Positions 33,501 to 40,044 of a stretch of 44,166 nt of DNA are shown one piece after another; position 1 is the stretch's first letter; each line of letters opens with the position of its first letter. The DNA is taken from NCBI GenBank assembly GCA_002325605.1, contig DCSM01000073.1:1-44166 (forward strand), written 5' to 3'. The notes beneath the pieces are model-generated. The model ran no database searches and was not told where the DNA came from. It was given only the letters and a program-made list of their open reading frames with translations. The DNA comes from Chloroflexaceae bacterium UBA1466 (GTDB taxonomy: Bacteria; Chloroflexota; Chloroflexia; Chloroflexales; Chloroflexaceae). A program made the translations under genes and the position numbers.

Positions 33501-35406
33501 CACCGTGGTGGCGCGGCCTTTGGAAGCTTCCAACTATCGGTTACACTTGGCCGTGCGGGATACGGGGATTGGCATTCCGGGGCCCAAGATCGAGCGACTT
33601 TTTCGCTCTTTTAGCCAAGCCGATAGCTCTATGACGCGCAAATACGGGGGCACGGGGCTTGGTTTAGCGATCAGTAAGCATCTCGTCGAAATGATGGGCG
33701 GGACGCTCTGGGTCGAAAGCGAAGTTGGCAAAGGTTCAACCTTTCATTTCACCATCCTGGCCGAAGCGCTGCCCACCGGCCAAGCTTCTCTGGTCGCGCT
33801 GGGCGAAAACCCTCGCACGTACCAAGCTCAACTGGCGGGGCGGCAGGTGCTGATCATTGATGGCAATGCCACCAACCGCTTTGTCCTGGCCCATCAGGTG
33901 CAAGCTTGGGGCATGTACCCTTGGGTCGCTGCGTCGGGTTCGGAGGCTTTGACCTGGCTCCAGCGCGGCGAATCTTTCGATGTGGCCATCTTTGATTTAC
34001 GCACGATAGAGATCAATGGGAACACCTTGACCGCCACGCTTTGGAACCAAAAAACCAAAATGCCGCTGGTTTTGCTCATTCCTCTGGTCACCAAGGGGCA
34101 GAAGGGTTATCTTTTAGAGCAAACCCCCCAATTTAACGAACTGAACATCATCGCCATGTTGACCAAACCAGTCAAACCTTCCTATCTCTATGATGCCCTG
34201 ATGAATGCCTTGCATCCGGCTCTGCCCCAAATCCAAGGTCGAGCGGGGGGCGATAATCCGCCGGAAGCCCCTTCTGGGAAACCCAAGCTCCGGACCCCTC
34301 TCATTGACCCCCAGACCGCTCAACAGTACCCCTTACGCATCTTGCTCGCTGAAGACAACGCGGTCAACCAGAAAGTTGCCCTGCGCTTGCTGGAGCGGCT
34401 GGGCTACCGGGCCGATGTCGCCGCCAATGGGCTGGAAGTTCTGGAAGCTTTGGAATGGCGACACTATGATGTAATCCTGATGGATGTCCAGATGCCGGAG
34501 ATGGACGGTCTGGAAGCGACCCAAAGAATTCGCTCCCTCTGGCCGGAGGGCCGGCAGCCGCGCATTATTGCCATGACCGCGCATGCCTTTCAAGGTGACC
34601 GAGAACGTTGTCTGACTGTCGGCATGAATGACCATATCAGCAAACCGATCCGGGTTGAGGAATTGGTTAAGGCCTTAACCGCGACTCCTTCGTTACCTTT
34701 GCTACCTTTGGCCAGCTCAGGTAGTCCTTCAGGCTTCGCTGCTCCTTCGTGGAGGGAGCAGAATGGGCAAGCCGGCAAGAGGTCAGAGGCCGTCCCGGAA
34801 ACAGGGCAGCTCCCTCCGCCCCCCGTAGCTTCAGGGGCTGCCGGGCGGGGCGGGAGCCAAAGGGGCAAGCGGGAAAGAGCCAAGGTGCAGAATGGGCAAG
34901 CCGGCAAGAGTCTCGCTGCTTCGCCCTCCGTTGCTTCAGCGGCCATCGAAGGGTTGGCGCTCTCCCCTTTGTTTGACTCCGCCACCTTTGAAAGCCTGTG
35001 TCTCATGCTGGGCGAAGATAGTCCTGAAATTATTGCCGAACTGCTTACGATCTATCTCCATGATACCCCTAAGATCATCGCCAACCTTCACCTTGCATTG
35101 ACCAAGCAGGATGCTTGTTTATTGACTCGTGCGGCCCACTCGCTCAAATCGACCAGTGCCCAACTGGGAGTCACCGCGTTAGCCGACGTGGGCAAGCAAC
35201 TCGAATTGCTGGGCCGCGCCCTTACCTTTGAAGGGGTCCCCGATCTTCTCTCTTTTCTTGAAACTAGCTGGCCGCAGGTGCAAAGAATCTTACTTTCCTA
35301 TGTCCCTCTTCCCAAGCTTCCTCTTCTGTCCCCCCAACCTAACCTTCGAGACGAGCTTTCTGCAATTGCCCCGGACCGACCAACCATGCCCAACTCAAAG
35401 GATTGA
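30520..35406 (+). CDS. Giant hybrid histidine kinase: six PAS, HisKA-HATPase, two receivers, HPt
   Basis: A 1628-residue soluble phosphorelay kinase. Six PAS domains lie near 20-150, 160-255, 267-395, 442-565, 575-700 and 711-840, mostly ending in (D/N)ITERK-type motifs. HisKA follows with His865 (NMSHEIRTPLNAILG), and HATPase with NLLSNAVKFT, DTGIGIPG and GGTGLGLAI. Receiver 1 (about 1108-1225) is degenerate: the acidic pair is Asp1114-Gly1115, though Asp1159 and Lys1216 remain. Receiver 2 (about 1270-1390) is complete, with AEDN, Asp1322 and SKPI. The HPt domain carries His1540 (AAHSLKSTSAQLG). A repeat-bearing linker separates receiver 2 from HPt. The ATG at 30520 is preferred over an in-frame TTG twelve codons earlier; its ribosome-binding site is weak. 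The stop is three bases before the next kinase gene. Ligands unknown. Confidence 0.93.
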   Translation: MNNGPFKHCIPNCKQPMDLWSLLDTLPDGLAILDAEGQIRYFNAAWKQALENSANANQWFELGSNYLAGFTFTFSPTNAIAEAMAVGLTEVLRGQRAQFSLDYPYFDLLTQPPSKAPKLRQRWFMATLTPYTIEGQPGILVQQQEITERKQAEATLRESEMRFRSLIVRNSDAMIVVDRSGVIRFVNPAAERILGYSARVLVNSEFGFPVVAGETTEIDVLCHGGTTAIAEMRVVATEWEGDIAYLASLQDITERKQTEEALEQLKDRHELLLSSAGEGIYGLDFEGYITFINPAAANMVGYMPEDLVGKSFQLLLGPPQIGPEEPEKEKRLVQSPILTTIREGAVHRVADESFWRKDGTSFPVEYASNPIRERGRLVGAVVTFRDITAQKQAEGTLKKAQAELERKVQERTVELRGVVDRLFFELIERMRARDALHEAERFTRSILDSLATHIAVLNEKGFIIAVNKAWLGFAESNPPVITNIAEGANYLQVCDNATGPCAEEAGNFAVGIRDVLRGEKDNFRLEYPCHSPSEQRWFAGQVLRLLGEGPVRVVVAHENITERKLMEEALRQSEERYRSVIEAMSEGIILQNAAGAVTAWNASAKWILGYNREQMAHNLIQNIQQNAIHEDERPFLETDLPASITLRSGKPQYNVVLGVLRPHSQHRIWLSINTQPLFRAQEPLPYAVVSSFSDITDRKKAEQALRESEARYRIVSELTSDYAYALSLQPDETIVLEWFTDALNRICGFGPEERVTYTAWLNLVHPADRELIQQRHHPLASSGNLRKGQAEMQEYRILTRNGEIRWLRGYERPVWDAKQQRVGLIYGAAQDITERKQAEEALTQAREAAETATRAKSEFLANMSHEIRTPLNAILGMTTLLLDTELNPEQRDFVETTRISSDVLLTIINDILDFSKIESGKLELEHQPFDLRVCIEEALELVASKVAEKNLDLAYIVDDLTPSLLVGDVTRLRQILMNLLSNAVKFTDAGEVVITVVARPLEASNYRLHLAVRDTGIGIPGPKIERLFRSFSQADSSMTRKYGGTGLGLAISKHLVEMMGGTLWVESEVGKGSTFHFTILAEALPTGQASLVALGENPRTYQAQLAGRQVLIIDGNATNRFVLAHQVQAWGMYPWVAASGSEALTWLQRGESFDVAIFDLRTIEINGNTLTATLWNQKTKMPLVLLIPLVTKGQKGYLLEQTPQFNELNIIAMLTKPVKPSYLYDALMNALHPALPQIQGRAGGDNPPEAPSGKPKLRTPLIDPQTAQQYPLRILLAEDNAVNQKVALRLLERLGYRADVAANGLEVLEALEWRHYDVILMDVQMPEMDGLEATQRIRSLWPEGRQPRIIAMTAHAFQGDRERCLTVGMNDHISKPIRVEELVKALTATPSLPLLPLASSGSPSGFAAPSWREQNGQAGKRSEAVPETGQLPPPPVASGAAGRGGSQRGKRERAKVQNGQAGKSLAASPSVASAAIEGLALSPLFDSATFESLCLMLGEDSPEIIAELLTIYLHDTPKIIANLHLALTKQDACLLTRAAHSLKSTSAQLGVTALADVGKQLELLGRALTFEGVPDLLSFLETSWPQVQRILLSYVPLPKLPLLSPQPNLRDELSAIAPDRPTMPNSKD
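34758..34910 (+). repeat. 24-base direct repeat inside the receiver2-HPt linker
   Basis: The 24 bases at 34758-34781 recur exactly at 34887-34910, 129 bases (43 codons) apart, so both are read in the same frame and give QNGQAGK twice. The surrounding linker is Gly/Pro/Arg-rich and G-rich, unlike the flanking domains, and includes a GCTCCTTC/GGAGGGAGC imperfect hairpin just before the first copy. Confidence 0.85.
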
Positions 35407-35409
35407 ACC

Positions 35410-38400
35410 ATGCTTGACCCAAAAGCTGATCCCCCGAATGCCATTTCCTGCAACCCATGGACCATTCTTGAAACTTTGCCCGACGGCCTGGCCATCATTG
35501 ATGCCCAAGCCCAGATCAGCTATCTTAATCCCGCTTGGCGCAACCTAATGACCAGTTTGGCTCCTGACCGCCCCAGCTTCTTTCTGGGCGCAGACTTCCT
35601 CCAGGCCTTAGTCTCCCTTCTCGACCTTTCCGAAACTTCCCTCCCCCCCCTGACCAACGCGATCCAGGCCCTCCTCCAGGGGCAGTTGAACTCCTTTATC
35701 TTTCCTTGCCAACTGCTTTCAAAGGAAGCTCCACCTTCTCCAGCCAACCAACATTGGTTTGAGTTCTTCCTCTCACCCCAAGGAGGAGCGCACCCGGAGC
35801 TTCCTGAAGAACGACCCCGCTGCTTCTTTGTCCTTCTCCGCAACATCTCCGCTTTCCGCCCTACCCTTGCCCCGCCCCAGCAACCCCAACCCCTTGCTGA
35901 AGTTCCGCTTCTTCCCACCCACCTTGCTGAAGTTCCCCTGGAGCAACGGATAGACGAGCGCACCCTGGCCCTGCAATATGCCATCAAGCGCCTCCTCTAT
36001 GAGTTGCACGAGTACAAGCAGCGCCAAGCGACCCTTGACCGCCGTGATGCCATCTTAGAAGCCATTAGTTTCGCTGCCGAACACTTCCTCAAAACGCCGA
36101 CCCAGGATCTCCGGCCAGTCTTAGCTCACTTAGGCCTTGCGACTAGCGCCTCCCAAGTTTGGCTCCTTCCCACCCAACCTTCAGCCCCGACTTCTTTCCA
36201 AGATTTTCCCCAAGCTGAAACCCTTTGCTGGCCCCCGTCCTCATTTCCTGAAGAGTCTAAGGTTGGGGAGGACATTCCCCCCCCAACCCCCTCTCAGTTG
36301 ATCCCAGCCCAGCGGGAGTTCATGGGCCTCTCATTTTCGGCCCCTCAGTTCGGGGCCCCTCCCCCTAAAGCCCCCAACGCTCCCTCCTTCCAAACCGTCT
36401 TTCAACAAGCTTCCATCTTCAAAGCCTGGCATGTCTCCCTTAGCAAGGGCAACCCCATCTTTGGCAATTCCTACACCTTTCCCCCCCTTGAAAGACAAAC
36501 CCTCTTAAACCTGGGCATTCGGTCCATCGTCCTTATCCCGATCATCCTCAACCAAACTTGGTGGGCCACCCTCAGCTTTACCGACACCCGCCAGGAACGC
36601 GTTTGGTCCTCCGCCGAAATCGAAGCGCTCAAAGCCGCTGCCAGCATCATCGCGGCGGCTTTCCAGCGCCAATGGATCGAAAGTGCCCTGCGCCAAAGTG
36701 AGTTTCGCTACCGGACCGTCTCGGAAATGACCTTGGATTTTGTCTTTGCGATTCAACTTAACGCCCAAGGTGGCTTAACCATCAAATGGATTACCGAGGC
36801 CTTTACGCGCATCACAGGTTACACCCTCGCTGAACTAACCTCTACTTCTGACTGGCAACTGGTCGTTCACCCCGATGATGTTCCCCTTCACCTTCAACAA
36901 ATCGCGGCGGCTTTTCGCGGCCAAACTACCGCGCAGGAATATCGCATCCTCACGAAAACTCAAACCACCCATTGGGTCCGCTCCTACCTCCGCCCTGAAT
37001 GGGAACCAACCACAGACCAAGTCATTTGTGTCCTTGGCGCAGTTCAAGATATTACAGAAAGCAAGCTCCGCGAGGAAAAGCTCCGCGAATCGCAGCAGAT
37101 GTTGCAATTAGTAATGGACAATATCCCCCAATCTATCTATTGGAAAGATAGTTTTTCAATCTACCTTGGCTGCAACCGGAACTTTGCCATTGACGCAGGC
37201 CTTGACCAACCCGAACAGATTGTCGGGAAATCCGATGCCGACCTTCCCTGGAAGGCCACGGCCAAGGACTGCTTTGCCAGCGACCACCGCGTGATTACCA
37301 CCGGGCTCCCGATCTATCACAGTATTGAAATTCAACATCAAGCGGGGGGCGAAGATGCTTGGATTGACGCTAATAAAATTCCCCTCTTCAGCACTAACGG
37401 GCAGATCGTTGGCCTCTTAGGAACCAACGAGGATATAACTGAGCGTAAGTATATGGAAGAGGCTCTCCAGCAAAGCGAGAATCGCTTCCGCACCGTCATC
37501 TCTGAGATCGCCGACGGGATCGTCGTGATTGACTCTAAGGGGCTTGTGCAATTTGTGAACCTCGCCGCCGAAAAAATCTTTGATCGGCAAGCCACCGACC
37601 TCATCGGGCGGGAGTTTGGGCTCCCCCTGGTTTCCCACGAAACCGCCGAAATTGAGGTCTTTCGCAAGGATGGCTTAGTCCTTATCGCTGAAATGCACGT
37701 CGGCGAAACTTCCTGGGAAGGGGAGCAAGTTTTCCTGGCTTCCTTGCGCGATATTACGGGCCGCAAACGCGACGAAGAGGCTTTGCAACGCGCTAAAGAA
37801 GCCGCCGAAACCGCCACCAAAGCCAAATCTGAGTTTCTGGCCAATATGAGCCATGAAATTCGCACCCCGCTCAATGCGATTATTGGAACCTCGACCCTTT
37901 TGCTTGACACCCCCTTGACCCCCGAACAAGAAGATTTTGTTGAAACTATGCGGTCTAGTGGAGATAGCCTCTTAGCGATTATCAACGATATTTTAGACTT
38001 CTCTAAGATCGAGGCAGGCCGCCTGGAGCTTGACTATCATCCCTTTGACCTCCGGGCTTGCATTGAAGAAGTCTTAGACCTTCTCGCGCTCAAATTCGAG
38101 GAAAAGCAGCTTGACCTGGCCTATAGTATTGCTGACCGTACCCCTTGCGGCCTCCTGGGGGATGTCACCCGGCTTCGCCAAGTGCTGGTCAATCTCCTCG
38201 GCAACGCCCTCAAGTTCACTTCCAAAGGTGAAATTGTCCTCACCGTTGCCCCTTATCTTCCTCCTTCCTCCACCCCTGATCAAGTGAAGGTTGCGAGTCT
38301 GTTGCCCTCCCGCTTTTGTATGATTCACATCGCCGTCCGCGATACCGGGATCGGCATTCCTGGCGAATTGATGAACCGTCTCTTCCAGCCCTTCTCGCAG

Positions 38401-39933
38401 ATTGATGCTTCCACCACGCGGAAGTATGGGGGCACGGGCCTAGGGCTGGCCATTAGTCGCAAGCTCGTTGAAATTATGGGGGGCAATCTGTGGGTCGAAA
38501 GCGAGGTTGGCAAAGGTTCGACCTTCCACTTCACCTTCCAAGCCGAACTGGCCCCCCACCAGCAGCCCTACTACCTTCACGGCCCCCAGCCGCCCCTTGT
38601 CGCCAAGCGCATCCTGATCGTAGATGACAGCCTGGCCAACCGTTACATCCTCACCCAGCGCCTTAGAGCGTGGGGGATGTTGACTTGGGCAACCGCCAGT
38701 GGTCGCCAAAGCTTGGACTGGCTTACCAATTCCCAACCCTTTGACCTTGCAATTTTGGATTTACGGATGCCAGAGATTGATGGGCTGCAACTCGCGGCCC
38801 AGATTCGGGCCCTTCCCCAGGCTGAAGCGCTACCCTTAGTCCTCCTTGCCTCATCCACCGAGCGGACCCAACTCCTCCAAAATGATCCCTTTCAAATCGC
38901 GGCTTTTCTCGCCCGCCCCATTAAGACTTCTCACCTTTACAATACCTTAGTTTCCCTCTTCACCGGCCAGCCGATTGTGGCCAAAGAGCCGAAGGTCTGG
39001 CCCCAGATTAACCCACAGATGGCCAACCATCATCCTTTGCAGATCTTGCTTGTCGAAGATAACCCGGTCAACCAAAAGGTTGCCCTTTGGATGCTGGAGC
39101 GCATGGGCTATCGGGTGGACATTGTCGGCAATGGGTCTGAAGCTTTAGCTACCTTAAAGCGCCAAACCTATGATGTTATTTTAATGGATATTCAGATGCC
39201 GGAGATGGATGGGGTAGAAACGACCCGCCATATTCGCCAGCTTCTCGCGGCCCAAGACCAACCCCAAATTTGGGCCATGACGGCCCATGCTTTGCACGGA
39301 GACCGCGAAAATTTCCTGGCCGCCGGGATGGACGGTTATCTTTCCAAGCCCGTCCGCATCGAAGAATTAGTCGAAGCCCTTCGCGCTTGCCACCAACTGC
39401 AGCGGGTTAGTCCTGAACGGGAAGCGAACGTCCCGAACCTTATTGAAGACAATGAAACCAGCCTTTCTGGCGCTAGAGCTTCAGACCATGGGGCGGGGGA
39501 GAGTTCGCCCCCCCCGTGCTACTTAGGCGGGCGGGAGGGCCTGGGCCTCTCTTTTTCGGACCACGGCTTCCTTCTCATCCCAACGCTTGATCCTTCCATC
39601 TTGCAACAGTTTCAAGCCATGCTCGGTGATGAATCGCCGCAGATTTTAGCCGAATTCATTGGGATTTTCTTGGATATGATGCCCCGGCTCTTAGCCAACT
39701 TACGGCTGGCCCTTACGCAGAAAAACCCGGTTGCCCTTCATCGCTCGGCCCATTCAATCAAGTCTAGTAGTGCCCAACTGGGCGTGATGCGCCTCTCGCG
39801 GCTGGCCGCCGAACTGGAGCTTTTGGGCCGGGCAGGCTCCCTCCTTAATGCCCCAGATCTAGTCAACCTTTCTGAAACCGAATATGAGAACGTCCGCCAG
39901 GCCCTAGAAACCCTGAGCAGCCAACTTGACTAA
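35410..39933 (+). CDS. Giant hybrid histidine kinase: PAS-GAF-PAS-PAS-PAS, HisKA-HATPase, two receivers, HPt
   Basis: A 1507-residue paralogue of the preceding kinase. It has an N-terminal PAS (TLPDGLAIIDAQAQISYLNPAW, matched by TLPDGLAILDAEGQIRYFNAAW in its neighbour; the shared core is TLPDGLAI), a GAF domain (about 208-420) with WWATLSF like that of the 14057 kinase, and PAS domains near 427-545, 552-675 and 690-785. HisKA carries His815, and HATPase has DTGIGIPG and GGTGLGLAI. Receiver 1 keeps the Asp pair and Asp1117, but the conserved Lys is Arg1169 (LARPIK). Receiver 2 is complete, with VEDN, Asp1260 and SKPV. HPt has His1448 (SAHSIKSSSAQLG). The plus strand is strikingly C-rich compared with the previous gene. 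It starts three bases after that gene and must be co-transcribed. There are no membrane helices, so it senses cytosolic or diffusible signals. Confidence 0.93.
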   Translation: MLDPKADPPNAISCNPWTILETLPDGLAIIDAQAQISYLNPAWRNLMTSLAPDRPSFFLGADFLQALVSLLDLSETSLPPLTNAIQALLQGQLNSFIFPCQLLSKEAPPSPANQHWFEFFLSPQGGAHPELPEERPRCFFVLLRNISAFRPTLAPPQQPQPLAEVPLLPTHLAEVPLEQRIDERTLALQYAIKRLLYELHEYKQRQATLDRRDAILEAISFAAEHFLKTPTQDLRPVLAHLGLATSASQVWLLPTQPSAPTSFQDFPQAETLCWPPSSFPEESKVGEDIPPPTPSQLIPAQREFMGLSFSAPQFGAPPPKAPNAPSFQTVFQQASIFKAWHVSLSKGNPIFGNSYTFPPLERQTLLNLGIRSIVLIPIILNQTWWATLSFTDTRQERVWSSAEIEALKAAASIIAAAFQRQWIESALRQSEFRYRTVSEMTLDFVFAIQLNAQGGLTIKWITEAFTRITGYTLAELTSTSDWQLVVHPDDVPLHLQQIAAAFRGQTTAQEYRILTKTQTTHWVRSYLRPEWEPTTDQVICVLGAVQDITESKLREEKLRESQQMLQLVMDNIPQSIYWKDSFSIYLGCNRNFAIDAGLDQPEQIVGKSDADLPWKATAKDCFASDHRVITTGLPIYHSIEIQHQAGGEDAWIDANKIPLFSTNGQIVGLLGTNEDITERKYMEEALQQSENRFRTVISEIADGIVVIDSKGLVQFVNLAAEKIFDRQATDLIGREFGLPLVSHETAEIEVFRKDGLVLIAEMHVGETSWEGEQVFLASLRDITGRKRDEEALQRAKEAAETATKAKSEFLANMSHEIRTPLNAIIGTSTLLLDTPLTPEQEDFVETMRSSGDSLLAIINDILDFSKIEAGRLELDYHPFDLRACIEEVLDLLALKFEEKQLDLAYSIADRTPCGLLGDVTRLRQVLVNLLGNALKFTSKGEIVLTVAPYLPPSSTPDQVKVASLLPSRFCMIHIAVRDTGIGIPGELMNRLFQPFSQIDASTTRKYGGTGLGLAISRKLVEIMGGNLWVESEVGKGSTFHFTFQAELAPHQQPYYLHGPQPPLVAKRILIVDDSLANRYILTQRLRAWGMLTWATASGRQSLDWLTNSQPFDLAILDLRMPEIDGLQLAAQIRALPQAEALPLVLLASSTERTQLLQNDPFQIAAFLARPIKTSHLYNTLVSLFTGQPIVAKEPKVWPQINPQMANHHPLQILLVEDNPVNQKVALWMLERMGYRVDIVGNGSEALATLKRQTYDVILMDIQMPEMDGVETTRHIRQLLAAQDQPQIWAMTAHALHGDRENFLAAGMDGYLSKPVRIEELVEALRACHQLQRVSPEREANVPNLIEDNETSLSGARASDHGAGESSPPPCYLGGREGLGLSFSDHGFLLIPTLDPSILQQFQAMLGDESPQILAEFIGIFLDMMPRLLANLRLALTQKNPVALHRSAHSIKSSSAQLGVMRLSRLAAELELLGRAGSLLNAPDLVNLSETEYENVRQALETLSSQLD

Positions 39934-40044
39934 ATAGTAGAAGAGGCAGCTTGCCTGTTTAGTAGATCTAAACTGAAAGAATAAACCTTCTCAGTGCAAA
40001 GCCAGTACATTTATTATGGAGGCCCAGGAGGCCCTGAAACGACC

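Noticed and set aside
34590..35006. Minus-strand open frame opposite the receiver2-HPt linker
   Set aside because: Pro/Leu/Ala-rich translation of the repeat-bearing linker, with no ribosome-binding site or family match.
37338..37985. Long minus-strand open frame (215 codons) opposite the second giant kinase
   Set aside because: It lies wholly opposite conserved PAS and HisKA coding sequence, has low-complexity Ser/Arg composition and no recognisable domain; it is a codon-usage shadow.
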